Shown: positions 1 through 12,874, numbered from the stretch's first letter. The stretch is 64,000 nt of DNA from Pseudisothecium myosuroides (GCA_951799445.1 OX637292.1:1243296-1307295), one strand, 5' to 3'. The notes: generated from the letters alone by a model not told the origin. Numbers and translations are program-made.

Positions 1-889
1 GGGCGGGGTGGCGGGCCTCACCACTGTGGTGGCGCTGCATCCTCTGGATATCGTGCGCACTCGTTTCCAAGTTCATGACGGCCCCCGTGCTGCCGTGCCC
101 TCCTACCGCCACACCTTCCATGCACTGTTCACTATCGGGCGGGTGGAGGGCTTGCGAGGGCTCTATGCCGGATTGGTCCCGGCGGTGTTCGGATCGAGCT
201 TGTCGTGGAGCCTCTACTTCTTTCTTTACAGTAACATCAAGGAGCGGAACCGGCGGCAATTCCACAGAGATGCTCTCGGACCGTCGTTGCACCTACTGTC
301 AGCTGCGGAGGCGGGATCCATTGTCGCTGTGATGACAAATCCCGTCTGGGTGGTGAAAACGCGTCTGCAGCTGCAAGCTCCTGGACATGGGGCTCGGAAG
401 CCGTATCTGGGCTTCTCGGACGCTTTTAAGAGCATTCTGCGGGAGGAAGGACTGCGTGGTTTGTACAAAGGGCTTGGCCCAGGGCTCATTCTCGTCTCTC
501 ATGGAGCTTTGCAATTTATGGCGTATGAAGAAGGTCGGAAATTTTTGATTTCGCACCGCACTGGGGAAGCGGCAGGGCATCCCGAGGTTGTTGCTAGTGG
601 AGAGCAGCTCATGACTTCGCCAGATTTTGTAATTTTAGGAGCATCGTCGAAGCTTTTTGCCGTCATGGCTACTTATCCCTACCAGGTAGTACGTTCGCGT
701 CTGCAACAACGGCCAAGTGACGATGGAGTGTCCAGATATTTGAATACCTGGCACACATTTCAATCCATAGTGCGGTATGAGGGCTTCCGTGGGCTTTATA
801 AAGGAATTGTTCCAAACCTGTTACGGGTTGTGCCTTCATCGTCACTGACATTTCTTGTCTACGAGTCAGCAATGAAATTCCTTCAATGA
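1..889 (+). CDS. FOLT1: Folate transporter 1-like mitochondrial carrier family protein, 5' end cut by the window
   Basis: This is a solute carrier of the mitochondrial carrier family whose closest known relative is plant FOLT1, a folate importer of the chloroplast envelope. The frame is open from base 2 and ends at TGA 887-889, giving about 295 residues. By comparison with Arabidopsis FOLT1 some 12-15 N-terminal residues, including the initiator Met, lie outside the window. Three carrier repeats are visible with signature segments HPLDIVRTRFQ, NPVWVVKTRLQ and YPYQVVRSRLQ. The Trp and Gln in place of the usual acidic residue in repeats 2 and 3 are typical of the folate/FAD/NAD carrier branch. 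Each repeat has a downstream EGLRGLYxG-type helix (EGFRGLYKG in the third), and the C-terminus reads SSSLTFLVYE. No intron interrupts the visible part. Family assignment is firm. Folate as substrate is by homology; FAD or NAD carriers are the alternatives. Confidence 0.88.
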   Translation, partial: GGVAGLTTVVALHPLDIVRTRFQVHDGPRAAVPSYRHTFHALFTIGRVEGLRGLYAGLVPAVFGSSLSWSLYFFLYSNIKERNRRQFHRDALGPSLHLLSAAEAGSIVAVMTNPVWVVKTRLQLQAPGHGARKPYLGFSDAFKSILREEGLRGLYKGLGPGLILVSHGALQFMAYEEGRKFLISHRTGEAAGHPEVVASGEQLMTSPDFVILGASSKLFAVMATYPYQVVRSRLQQRPSDDGVSRYLNTWHTFQSIVRYEGFRGLYKGIVPNLLRVVPSSSLTFLVYESAMKFLQ

Positions 890-3200
890 TATCAACTGCA
901 TTGGTTCTCCACGTTGAAAGCTTTGGATCGGGTTAGAGCAGCAGGATGGCTAGCTTCCCCTGTTTGGATCCTTCATGAAGCATACTCCATGTCTATAGCG
1001 AGCTGGACGTTCGGTATATGTCTCTTCGATTCCATCGCCAGGTAAATTCTCTTCTGCTCTCTGACCATATCAGCACATTGTACTGTACATCAAACGAAGA
1101 AAGTAAATGCTTCAACAGATACCTGAAATAGAGCAGGTAGTGATGCTTGGATTCTATGATCTGTTTAAAAATACTGAGAACCTTGATGCTGGGTCACAGA
1201 ATCTTGGTGACTTACTAGATACGTGTCATATCGGAACCTTTTAAGAGGATGATCCTTGGCCCACATTGACCTTATTTCCTTGGAGATTTGCAGGGGTTTA
1301 TGCTGGGTGTGTAATTATGGTTTTGGATACTTGGATTTTCCAAGGCATTTCTGGGAAACTCTAGACTACCATTCATCAGCACAACTTGTAATGAATCGAT
1401 CAGCTCGTGCAAAATTTAGCAAGTACGCCGAGCCAAATGGAGGATAGGAAAGCAAGCTCAAAGACACATGGGCTGTCTTAAATCGACAAATGTAATTGTT
1501 GGATGTGATCGAAAATACTCGACAGCTAAGTGGATTTGACCAACAATTAGGGTACATGACGATTTTCTAGTGCAATTGCAGCTAACTGGAAGAATAAAGT
1601 AAAGTATAGTATTCTAGTCAAGCAAGCACGATGACTAATGGGCAGATGACCTTACCAGTGTCAGAATGAACTCAGAACAATGACATGTCCGTGATATAAG
1701 CTTGTTGTCTGGGGTTAAAGATTTCGGGGCTCTCTGAAAGTTCCAAATTTGTCGTTGTTCAACCTACTAAGAATCACTGATCCGCCTGGTTCTCATCGAA
1801 TGATTTTGAGGACGAAGGTGCCCTTGGCATCGTTTAACGTTCATCGTTATTCCATGAGCGAATGTGCTTATTCCGCTCACCCTTTCATTCGTTGCCTGAA
1901 CTGTAGGTGTAAAACCAACTCAATACTGCTTTAATGCATTGGGAGTATTTGCTTTGGAGAAGAACTGTATTTTTATTTATTTTCGACACAAATGAACGGT
2001 ACAGGGAAAAACAACTGCCGGTGGCAACAGACACGAAGGTCTCCGAAACGAAACCACAAATCAAGGTCAGAGAAACTCTGTTCATGCTCGTATGGCTTAT
2101 TGATATAAAATCGTTCAAGTGCTTGCTGGGATGCCTCTAAACCTGTTAAGCCATTGTCTTGGGAAGTCTTCCTGTTAATTCCATTAGTTGTGCTCGTTTT
2201 TCTTAGGAGAGTCTTCTGCGAGGTCTATGATGTCAGGTGATTCTAAATGTCTGAGAATTTTTTTTCGCGTTAAACTCCGTGAAGATAAACAAGCTTCGAG
2301 AGATTGAGGAGCTTTGTTTGGATAACACTGAATATAGCTGGACAATAGCTAGCAATCCCGGCATTCCACTTCCTAGGCATCGGTTCGAGTGATCGATTTT
2401 TCAGACAAACCTCTCTGCTGTGTCTTCAAAGGTTATGCTCCTTGTAACACCGTGCGATCCTCTATTTCTATTTCAGGACATGGTGTCCGTACATTGCTAC
2501 GTGATCCTTGTCTATAAATTGTCGAATTGGGACCTTACCATTGTCCAGTGTAACAAAGAGGCTTGAGTGTCCGAAGGTCGATGGCTTCCATCAACTTGTC
2601 CATCCGAGCCAAGGAAGTTATTCCAATTTTGATGTGTAAACTTGAAAGTCATGAAAGTCATAGTTCGTGAGCAATATTACGCACTTGGTCTTCTAGTTGG
2701 AATTGACAGCAAATTTCAATTATTAATAGAATGATTTCCATTTCACTTGGGATTGAGTTATCCTACTTGTATTTTGGTGGACTTGAGGCACAATGATGTA
2801 CATTCAGCGATTGTGGATCTTGCAGATACCTCGAGTTTGGCAAATATCAATTGAAGAGTATTGATTTTGTCAAGTTTTACTATGAATGTAACAATTAGAC
2901 GGTTGGAGATAAGAGTTCTGGACTCATTTTGGACACTTCGAATGTCGAGTCGTATTCTGTTGTCTCATTGTGCGAGTGTCTGAGTCACGTGTATCCGGAG
3001 CCCATTTGATAGTAGAGGCTCAACTTCTAGTTTAATCAAAAGCCATGTCCATGGCGATCATGAGAGTATGAAGCTCCGACCATGGCGAGTACTGTAGTCT
3101 GAATATCGTGCAAAGGACGAATCCGGTCATATCTTGAGCTGCTGGGCGCCTTTCAAATGACGTTGAGAGGGTCAGAATGGTGGTTGCGGTGGTGGTTCTT
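890..3200. other. Intergenic region downstream of the folate carrier gene
   Basis: About 2.3 kb with no convincing coding frame on either strand. The first part probably holds the 3' UTR of the carrier gene, and an AATAAA lies near 1592. No inverted or tandem repeat of note was seen. Composition is intermediate between the GC-rich exons and the AT-rich transposon blocks. Confidence 0.5.
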
Positions 3201-3356
3201 CTACATTGTTGGTTTGGTGTTGTCAGCTGATTTCGTGGGGCCGCGAAGCTTGACAGTCTTGTGGGGTTTGCCAAAATTCTCCACATCGGCGGCATCGGGC
3301 ATGTAATACTGGAGCTCACCCAATTGAAGCAACAATTCGTCCAGGCGCGCATTCAT
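3201..3356 (-). CDS. Short ORF of coding character, function unknown
   Basis: A 51-codon ORF on the minus strand runs from ATG at 3356 to TAG at 3203-3201. The translation begins MNARLDELLLQLGELQYYMP, continues through DAADVENFGKPHKTVKL and ends in a hydrophilic tail. It has an amphipathic leucine-rich N-terminal helix and a balanced composition that looks like real protein. The frame stays open about 16 codons upstream of the ATG, to a TAA near 3410. No AG dinucleotide occurs on this strand between 3494 and that frame, so a canonical splice acceptor feeding it is unlikely. It may be a small independent gene, the last exon of a broken gene, or a processed fragment. I do not recognise the family. 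Confidence 0.35.
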   Translation of the reverse strand: MNARLDELLLQLGELQYYMPDAADVENFGKPHKTVKLRGPTKSADNTKPTM

Positions 3357-4920
3357 ATCCACCAATTTGTCAGCAACGGGATCCGAGGTCCGACAGAAGA
3401 ATTATGTATTTTGAGGTACAACAGCGAAGGAGCGAAGATGGATATGCATGCCGAGACCAGCGCCGTTAGCCCGAGAGTTAAGAGAGAGGGGAGCCTGACA
3501 TGCTAGTGTGACCATAGCTAGCTGATAAAAGCATGTAGTAATAGCTATTAATTAATAGGGACCTGGAGGGCGGAGCATGAAGTCTGAACCAGACAGGCAA
3601 AATGTACGAGAACAAAATACACCGGGAATGACCGGAAAACAGATCACCTGAACTAGGAGCTCTGCTGCAGCGGTGGAGTGGTGACAGTCCATTTTTTGGC
3701 TGCATGCATATCATGCCCCAAGCGCTATCGACCAAGCGAGCGACCGAGCAAGTCGGAGGATCGTCAGACAGGCAGTACGGGACTGGACTCAGTGGACTGT
3801 GAGGTGCACTGCCTCCTGCCTGGCTGCCTGCCCGCCTGCCTGCCTGCAGTAATTCGTGCAGTTGCTCAACTGTCATCGTGCGCGCCGGCCGGCCGTGGAG
3901 CATGCATCAGAGCAACAGCAGTTGCCGCCTCGATCGGCCCGTGCATGCGTGCGGACGACGAAGTTACTTCCGAGTGGATGGAAGCGGCTGCACTCCCTTG
4001 AGCTGCCACCGGCAAGCTTTCATAAAAAATTATTCGTTCACTTACTCCCGTTGATTCGGTGTTCCAGGACAACGACGACGGTGCTCTGGCCGTTCGATGG
4101 TTGGCATGGCAGCTGACGGAGGGAGTCACGCAGCCCAATATGTTCAGTAAACTCCCATGCACGTGTCACGTATGTATGTATTAATGTATGTATGTCAAAT
4201 CCCATCTCCGTGCGCTTAATTCTTCGTCCCAAGTGCGTACGACACGACGATCCTGCACAAGCTAGTGTTCCGCATATGAGTCCAGGCACTAAGCTGAACT
4301 TCAATTCGAATTGGACTCCCTGGGCCTCTTCTGGACTGTACGCTTTGAACTCCCGAGTTGCACACATGAAGTTAAGCACGATCGAACGCAAATTATGACG
4401 TGAAGTCCAGTGTGGAGGCTCTTACTAGAGCGGAAGGGAGGGCGACATTTGGGGACTTGCTCCTTTGGGGCTGCCCGTCAGGGCATCCTCAATCAATAGA
4501 CTCTGGAATTTGCCTTGCCAAAGACAACACTAACTTTTCATTGCTTTGTAATTAGAACTTCTATCGTTGGAAGTGCGTTCCAAAGTATTTTAATTAGGTA
4601 CAGGAAAACTTAAATTTAGCATTGGACCAAGGAAATAAATTATTTCAAAAGCACACTAGAAGACCAAATTATAGTGGTAATCATGATTGACTGGCAAATC
4701 ATGGTATCTAAAGTATAGTTCACTCCAAATTTGACAAATGTGTATGATAGAGAAAAAATTGTGACAAAGTGTACCGTAAATTTTTTTGTATCATGCAATT
4801 CTTATTATAGTACATCTACAAATGCATTGTGTAAATACCTTTACAAACAAACATCTTGGATTCAAAAAAATTGTAGTGAAAAAGATAGTTTTTGTTGCCC
4901 AATGCGAATTAGTATGATTT
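3357..4920. other. Non-coding stretch with CTGC-rich and GTAT-rich simple sequence
   Basis: No supported gene. A (CTGC/CCTG)-rich patch lies at about 3815-3848 and a short GTAT microsatellite at about 4169-4195. The open frames here lack recognisable domains and overlap one another on both strands, so they are not called. From about 4450 the sequence becomes AT-rich and leads into the TTAA MITE. Confidence 0.4.
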
Positions 4921-4927
4921 GTATTAA

Positions 4928-5847
4928 GGACCAACATGTGTTTTTTGGCAATATAGAAATTTTGGATAGGTATGTATGATTGGAGATTTGCATATTTTAG
5001 GTTGAAATTTTAATAGAAGGTGGGGATGAGGAATATCTTTTGTATGCACACTAAATTTCATGACATTTGAAAATCATGAGTGAAAAGTTATGGCCTAGTG
5101 TGTTACTTTTTTTTTGTAAGTAAGCAATCCGGTCAAATTAGAAAAAATTACTTTTTCAAAAACAAAAATTTGAAATTAGTTTTTTAGAATTATATATACA
5201 CAGGAAGCTTTGAATCATTCCGTTTCAATCAATGAGTCAAAAGTTATTAGGAGTTTTAGTTTGCAAGCAGTTACAGATTTTCAACTCTAAAATAAGTTTT
5301 GAAGTCTTTTATTTTATTCAATTTTCAATATTTTGGGAAAAAATAAAATAATAGGAAATAGATTGTTTATTGCAACAATAAAACCATTGGGATTGGCATT
5401 TTTCAATTCTATAATTAAATTCTTAACAATTTAGTATTTTGAATCATTTAGTATTACTTTTTCACTTACTATTTTTTTCCTATATGTTGTATAATTCTAA
5501 ATGATTTGAAATTTTTCAAGCATGTAGCCAACTTGCCTTGCAGAATGAATACAAAGAGTAACCAAAATTTTGGACATGTTTTCATACAAATGTGGCCTTG
5601 TGAAGTTCACCTGATTAGTTTTTTGTAGGACCCAAAAAAGGGTTTTTGTCAATTCAAATGCTAATATCTTGCAATCTACCAGGTGGAATATTGTGAAATT
5701 TTTTCCACATCTTCTCAATCTAGCTTACCACAAGATCCTATGGTTACATTTGTCCAAAAATGATCTTTTTCCAAAATTTGGTACTTGTACTAGAAATGAC
5801 AGTTTTGGAACCTTTTGGGTGAACACATAGCCATGGAATTTTAGGGG
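4928..5847. mobile_element. piggyBac-type MITE, copy A (degraded left end)
   Basis: The right end reads TTTTAGGGG followed by TTAA at 5848-5851. The left end has lost most of the CCCCTAAA terminus: TTAA at 4924-4927 is followed directly by GGACC. The interior matches the other copies of the A subfamily, namely the blocks around TTTCATGACATTTG, ATGAGTCAAAAGTTAT and ATCTTGCAATCTACC. Length is about 920 bp and no coding frame is present. It lies in the opposite orientation to the copy at 32722. Confidence 0.7.
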
Positions 5848-5851
5848 TTAA

Positions 5852-8538
5852 TTCCATAATATAACAAATATCTTCAAATGTATTCAAAGTGAATGCAAAA
5901 ACATTTCAAATTGCAACTTATAGATCATTTATGATAGTAAATAAGGTCTTATGTCTTTCATTAATTTTGAATCTTCAAATTTCTTCTAAATTAATGTTGT
6001 TTAGATTTTTTTATATGTAATTATTTTTTGAAACATAAGTGTGTCAATATTTTACAATACCTATGGATGGGGGTCTTAAATGATCTAAAGCAATATGCAA
6101 TAATATGTTGAAATCATTGTGATTCAAAAAAATAGTATTGACAATTTGTTGAAAAAATAGTGATGTTGAAAAGTTGGTCAAACAATTGATTTCACATAGG
6201 TGGTTAGATTTGAAATTCCTTTATTTCCAAATTATAATTTTTTTTTGCTTTAAATAGGATATGACAACATTTATGTTCGCTCATTTGAATTTTGTTCATT
6301 CATTTTTAAAGTATAGTACATGAAGTGAAATTGACCAAAATATAGACTGAATTTTTGGAGTTAGTTTATGCTATTGTGGCTTATGATACAAATACTTTCT
6401 TTTGCTTCTATTTTGAAGTCCACTAATTAAGGAGGTGCAATAAAGAAAATAACTAGAGAATATGGAAAAAATACTCAAGATGGAGATACTTGGTGGTCTA
6501 GGATTATTAGCTTAAAGAAGTAAAAAGAGTCCTACAGTGGTCTACTCTTCTTCCCAAATTTAAGTTAGATTTCTGAGGAATTTAAAATTATTGGGCTAAA
6601 TTTACCTAAGCTTTCAAGATAGTAGGGTATTTTTATGATTATGATTTTAAAATTGTCTATCTAAGTTGCAAAGTAGGATTGAGCATTTATGCATATTTTA
6701 GAGTTTTTAAAATTTTAGAAACTGTTAAAGAGAATTTAATGATTTTTTCAGAAAGTGAAAATTTAAAGGAATGTTCAATTTGTTGAAAAGAAGTCATCTA
6801 CATAAAACATGTAATCATGTAGTTTAGTTAAAAATTCCCTTCCCAATTGTATATTTGCTACATAGTTATGGTTCCATTGCCTTGTAGTACTTGAGGTCAT
6901 TTTGGATGCAGTCTTTCAAAAAACCTTTAAAATGTCATATGTGTGCATTTTTGAAGTGTCTTTAGAAAACCCAAAACCATTTACTAAAGGCTTTATTACT
7001 TTTTAACTATGTGCTATGTATATTTTGAAGGCATTCCACAATGACAATTTAAAGTCGTATTGATAATACCTCAAAAAATCTAACTATCATGAGATTGATA
7101 CATTTTTAACAAATATCAATAGAGGTGAAATATAGAAATAGTATTCAAAATTTTCTTTTTATTTAATTAACATTAACATCAAAAAATATATAAACTATTT
7201 TTAGAATAATTTATTTTTCACTCATACACAATTCAAATTTTTTTACTTTATCCAAATAAATGCAATAATTTGCTTTCTACTTTTTTGCTGGTTTACTTAA
7301 TACTTCTCAATTGTTTCCAACTCATTTGGAACATTTGGTTCCAAATATGACTTTAAGTTTTTCAAATTTGACCATTGTTGATAAATCCTAAGTTCTAGCT
7401 TTGTCGTGCAAATGAAAACTTTAAAATGGGTAGATGCCAAGAAATGGGCCCTTCCTCAAAACTATGGTCTTAAAACATCTACATCATTGCACTAGGAAGG
7501 CTTTACATACAACCAGACTACCAAAGTAGATGAGAAGTGCTTAAGACCCCATCACTAAATCTAAGTTTTTTTGAGCTCTACTTGTAGTTGGTCAATCTAC
7601 TATAGTTCCTTATACAAATTCCATTCTATTAGGTATGGGGGTGGGTGGCAAGAAGTCAGAAGGCTTCCGAAGTCCAATGTGGTTGTGATGCATGGCATGC
7701 CTATTTTAACATGCAATGGTGAAGATGCTATTGTACCAAGGATATCCATTTGGATTCTAATATTACTCACTAATTTCCTACATAGTTGCAATGTTAATCC
7801 CAAGACATCCCATAAGATTGTAGAATAATGAATTAAGCTCTCATTATTGTCTTTGTGAAAAGAAATTGAATTTGTCTAAACGCAAAGCTTTAGATAGTTT
7901 ACACTACATTTAGGTGCAAGTGGAAAAGGTCCAATATGCCTAAGATAGAAACACCTATATCTGACATTCAAAATATTTTCCCATACTCTAAACGCATACA
8001 ATTATTTTTTAATACATTGGCAATTGAAAATCATGGATTTTGAAAATAAAATTGATAATTTCCTGAATATGTTATGAATAAGTTATGAAAATGTCATGAA
8101 TTTATGAAGTTCAAATACATGGTGTACCCCAAACCATTTTTGGTATTCATATATGCAAGCTGTACATTTTAGACTTGTTATATCTTTACAGTTTCAAAAT
8201 TGGTTTAGGGTACAGGCCTACAGGGTTGGGAATGGGTGCCTCTACCTTACACTCATTGCAAACAATACAAAGTACACTGCTTTTGTGTAAAAGTTGGACA
8301 AACAGAATCCATCCAATCCAACAAACGCTGTGTTGCATTGAGACTGTCTGTTCATCATCCACTGTGGAAGCTAGCTCTTTAAGGATTTTACTTTACCGAA
8401 AATTGGAGCTCACGGCTTGGCTTGAGTTTGAGAAATGCAGCTACTGGACATACCTTAATGACTTAAAATGCTTACAGAAGGGTACATTGGTGCGTCTAGT
8501 TTCCAACGCTGAGGTGGGATTCAGGCAATTGAAGAAAC
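5852..8538. other. AT-rich intergenic region and 3' flank of the SPX-RING gene
   Basis: No supported gene. The sequence is AT-rich and looks like old decayed repeat without recognisable ends. The last few hundred bases before 8539 are richer in GC and probably belong to the 3' UTR of the minus-strand SPX-RING gene. The open frame at 8175-8552 on the plus strand is antisense to that UTR and has no domain. Confidence 0.4.
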
Positions 8539-10693
8539 TCAGGCCCGCATGACTTCACGGAGAATCCTTTCAGATGCCATCTTGGCCTCTCTCAGCTGCT
8601 CCTTACGCTCCTTACGCAATCTCTCGGTCCAGTAAGTTTTGCATCTGCAGCAAATGCAAGAAACTCAATCACTTTGGCTTCAGCAAGACTCGTGAGAATA
8701 TCATGAAGAAGCGTTGCCAAAGAATTAAAAGACACGAGGTACGCACAAAAAATCATCAATACCAAGTCAAGCGCGGTAAAATTGAAATTCAGCCTCTTGC
8801 AATATATGGCCGACAAGATGCTTGAGACGGGTTCTCACCTATTGTGCACTAAAGTTGCCAGCTCCTTCAATCTTACAGCATTATGGTAAACCCCAACCTG
8901 CAGGCATGCAATCAAAGCACCATTGAAGATCAGCAAGTGCAATGCACATCAACCGTGCTCTCATGTTCTGTCATACAAACTAATCTCAGTTAACTATCAG
9001 CTAATTGCAAGAATAGGACACGTCGTCTGTGATCACAGCACAACTGCAGGAGGATAAATTGATAATGTGGATAATTAAAATAACATAAATGTCGGGTAGC
9101 CAGCACCCCAAGCAGAAAATGCTCCCAAATTCAAGTCCTCCTTACCTTTCTGCACAAAGGACACTTAGCGCTAGAATCAGCAGCACGGGGACCTTCATAT
9201 GCAGGAACAGAGGCCGCTGCACAGACACAACTGTTGCAAAACACATGCCCACATCCTAATGCAACTGGGTCAAAGACTGTATCCTGAAAAGAAGTAGCGA
9301 GCAACATCATGGTTAATGCCACATAAAAGGTAAATTTGGAAGAATGGTGAATAATAGAGTAATTCCAAATATTAGTCACAGATGAGGTGGCCAAAACTTC
9401 TCTTTAGTTGTTGAAATGTAAAGACTACAAGTCAAAATATTTAGAATATAAGTATTTCTTCATTAGAAGAATAAAGAAATTAGACTACGAAGATGAACAT
9501 ACCAGGCAAATTGAACAATTCAGAGCGAACTCAAGCTTTGCTGGCTCCAGCGCAGTACAAGACAAAGTGGGCGAGTCACTCTCAAAGTCACATGAAAACT
9601 CTCCAAAACCTTCAATGAGCGGTGATGACAATGCTCCAGAGTCTGCAAGATTGAGGTGAAGGGCAGTCAACTCTAAAATCCAGGGGGACTGCAACAGTTC
9701 CCCACGCAGGGCCAACAAACGCCTCTTGAAGACACCCCCATTATTCGATTGGTGAACCTGCATGGATTTCCTTACGCATTGAGAGCACATGTATACACTC
9801 CACAAATGACTAGCACGAGCTGTCGGAGAGCAAGACAGCAAGCTACATGGACTCTAACCAAGATTGCCGTAAAATTTTGTTACATTTCCAATTTTTCATC
9901 ATCTTTGCAAAGACACATAATTGCGAGCAGACCGTACAGGGACACTGCGTCCACAATCTGAATTATATCTTGCCTACCTTGTCATACTTCTTCAGAATTT
10001 TGCGCACTGCTGTAGCATTCAAGAAAGCATAGCTCACTAAAGACCGCCCTTGTTGGATCATGGCTGCCCGATCCAGTTTGCTAAACGTCAGGTGAAGGAG
10101 GAACTTGCGGAATCCAGATGCCAGGTGCACTTGCAGCAACTCCTGAGCCCGAGTATTAAAACATCCTACCACTTCCTCCATTTCCTCCATCAGTTCCCCG
10201 AAAAACATGGAGTCACAACCTGCACAGAAAAAAGGAAATCCAAATGTGAGATCCTATACCGATTCTGCTTCCAGAGGTCCTGCTGCTGTTGCTGCTACTT
10301 CGTTTTCAGCATCCTAGCTCCGTTCTCCACACGATCGACTGCTTCAGCAGAGGTAAGGTAAGGCAAGGCAAAAGGCAAGGCATTGATAACTAACTAACCC
10401 GGACAAGAGAGTGAGACCTCCCTGAAGGAGGGCCGTGCCGGAGGGTCCAACATGTGGCTGTGGCGCGGTCTATTCGGAGAGCCTGAGTGGTCGAAGCCCA
10501 AGCCAGTGGCCGTGGCCGAAGCCGAAGCCGAAGGGATGGGACCATGGGCATGGGGTGGGCGGCAGTGGGAGCGGTGGCGAGGACACCGCTTCAACACTTT
10601 CTTGAGGCGCTTGAATTCGACATAGGAGCATCCCGACAGACGATTCTGGACCTGGCGCTCAATATGCTCGGTGTAGGTTTTCCCGAACTTCAT
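8539..10693 (-). CDS. NLA: SPX-RING E3 ubiquitin ligase, BAH1/NLA type, six exons
   Basis: Exons on the minus strand are 10693-10399, 10219-9978, 9757-9503, 9283-9146, 8897-8839 and 8644-8539. All five introns (179-248 bp) start GT and end AG. The spliced frame is 1,095 nt and encodes 364 residues, against about 335 in Arabidopsis BAH1/NLA. Residues 1-180 form an SPX domain: start MKFGKTYTEHIE, then CSYVEFKRLKKVLKRC, then the exon 1/2 junction SCPGCDSMFFGELM, and the inositol-phosphate-binding segment VRKILKKYDK ending at residue 179. A C3HC4 RING uses C260, C263, C275, H277, C280, C283, C305 and C308. The C-terminal helix is rich in Arg, Lys and Glu. Arabidopsis NLA sits at the plasma membrane and ubiquitinates PHT1 phosphate transporters and the nitrate transporter NRT1.7; that role is inferred here. 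The gene looks intact. Confidence 0.93.
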
Positions 10694-11580
10694 GATCGAG
10701 GAGGGTGCCGTCGAAAGATTCCGATGGCGGGGGCATGGCCGACGACGAAGGACGAAGGAGAGTGGCGGCAGGAGCAGCACAATCCACAGAAGGATTGAAG
10801 CCAAAGGGGGAGATGGATGGGGAGCAGCCCGGAGCGAGCAAGCGAGCGCAAGTCCACGCACTCGATCATGCAAGAGATGTGGACGTTGATGGAAAGGCCA
10901 GGGTGAAGTCGAATTTGCCCTAGAAACAAACGCTGCGAGGGCAATTGACGGAGAGTGACGCACCGACGGACGGCGGGAAGCAACGGGATAGTGGCTGGCG
11001 GGATCGAGAAGGGATCGGAATGGGAGTGCGGCGAAGGAACTGAAGTGACGTGAAGAGGAGGCAGCAAGTGAACTGGACTGCAAATAAGTTAAGTCAGCAA
11101 GAAACGACATGAGGAAGATGCCGAAACAGAAAGAGGCAACCGACGGCAAGTGGGAAAAGAAGGGAAACGAAAGAAAACAAAACAGCGGCCAAAGGGAGGT
11201 CAGGTAACGTCGGCATTCGGCAACGAAGGAGAAAAGCCGTAAGCTTGGGCGCAAGGGGAGCAGAGCCAGCATGCAGGTCAGGCCAGGCTCAGAGCATCGC
11301 CAATCAGCCCGCGCACATGCCTTGGGACCGCCATGCCATCCGCCATCCGCCTGGCCAGGTGGCGGGGCGCCATTGGCTGGTGCGGAAATCCCGGGCGGAT
11401 GGCCCTGGCTGGTGGAGCTCCCCACGCACTTGAGCCCCCGCCAGTCCGTCACACCCCGCCATGCCAAGGGAAAAAATCCAGGCCCGTGGTAATTGCGAAA
11501 TGGCATTCTAATGATGGGAAAAAATTATGTGAAATGGAAAAGATCCTGCTTTTTATTATGATCTGCAACCTAATCAAGCA
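10694..11580. promoter_or_regulatory. GC-rich 5' flank of the SPX-RING gene
   Basis: This GC-rich block lies immediately upstream of the NLA start codon at 10693 and runs open in several frames, as GC-rich sequence does. It most likely contains the 5' UTR and proximal promoter. The long minus-strand open frame reaching 11506 only extends the SPX exon upstream; family comparison places the start at MKFG. In angiosperms NLA transcripts are controlled by miR827 through the 5' UTR, but I did not see an obvious matching site by eye. Confidence 0.4.
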
Positions 11581-12860
11581 CTGAAATTTAAGAACCCACC
11601 AAGGACACCTGGAATGCAGAACTCAGTAACAAAGCAAGAATTTCTGATTGCTGTAACAAAGCAAGAATGAAAGGAAATTGTGGAGAACTAGTAAATTGAG
11701 AACAAGAAAATATTCAGGCATGCTTATCATTATCCCTCTGAAATGGAGTAAACCGGTATGATCAAATAGAGTTATTGCTTAAACAAATAATTAACGTTAA
11801 TTCCACCTCTAGAATTCCATCTGTATTGCAAATGTTGAATATTTAAATTTTGCAGCCCACATGTATTGCAAATGTTTTAATGTAAGGGATGAAACATTTT
11901 AGTGAACACTGCATTTCAAGTTCGGAAATTAATAACTAATTCTACATATGTCCAAAACATATGAAACGACTTGGGTTAGATACCAATTTCATTTTTCTTC
12001 CTACTAAAATTTACTGAAAACTGTTTGAAGGACTTCAGCTTGCCCCAAAAGGCAATCAAAGGTCGGTTAATGAGCATACTACCTTAGAGCTGAGAGGTTT
12101 CATTTTCGAAACCCGAAGTACAGGAGTTGCGAGGAAGGGAGTAGGCGGAACTGGAAAATCATGAAAGTTTCTCGAACCAGCAGCGAACTGGCGCTGTTTT
12201 TTTACAACGTAGTAAATAGTTTCACCTTCCGCCACGCCTGGCGGTGGTCAAGTCCGCCAGGGCTTCTTCCGCCAGCCCGCCAAGCGGAGCATGGAGGAAA
12301 CCGCCAGCACCCGCCACTTTTAAGATCATGTGCGTGGGCTGAATGACTCGCGCCAAATGGGCGCCCAACAGTAAGGTAGCATTGGCGTGAAGGATCCCCA
12401 AGTGCCCCACTGGACAGATAGATAGAAACTCCGGTCTTTAAAGAAGGCCGGGGTGAATAAAGTGTCTGTTCATCATGACAATGAGCCAATGTCCACCAGA
12501 TCAAGGGCCATTGATGCAAAACTATTCTTCCCTTTCAAGAATAGACACTTCAGTTTAAAATAACCAAGATTAAAGTTGCTGGGTGGATATGGATTATAAG
12601 TGTGATGTGCAATGTTGGGGAGTTACCAAGTCATGAATTGAGAGGCTAGTTGAAGAGGAACTGAATGTTACTATTATGTGGTCTTGGTTTGATTTCCGTT
12701 GGGTCCGTTTGAGCAATGGCATGATAAACATGACTTGGTGATGTAAGTGAGTGGTCATTAGGCAGGAAAGTTGTTTCATCCTACCAGCCCCATCCTACCT
12801 ACCTAAGACAAGTGCTTACATCCGGCTTAACATGAGTAAATAGTGATGTTCATCACTATC
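11581..12860. other. Intergenic region
   Basis: No supported gene. A GC-rich patch at about 12225-12420 carries repeated CGCC-type words and open frames on both strands without a recognisable domain. The stretch ends at a run of C residues near 12866-12874. Confidence 0.4.
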
Positions 12861-12874
12861 CTCCCCCCCCCCCT

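Noticed and set aside
8175..8552. Plus-strand frame of 125 codons
   Set aside because: Antisense to the 3' UTR and last codons of the SPX-RING gene, with no domain.
10394..11506. Long minus-strand open frame running through the SPX exon
   Set aside because: Only the part from ATG 10693 to 10399 matches the SPX family. The upstream portion is GC-rich 5' flank and the end runs past the splice donor at 10398.
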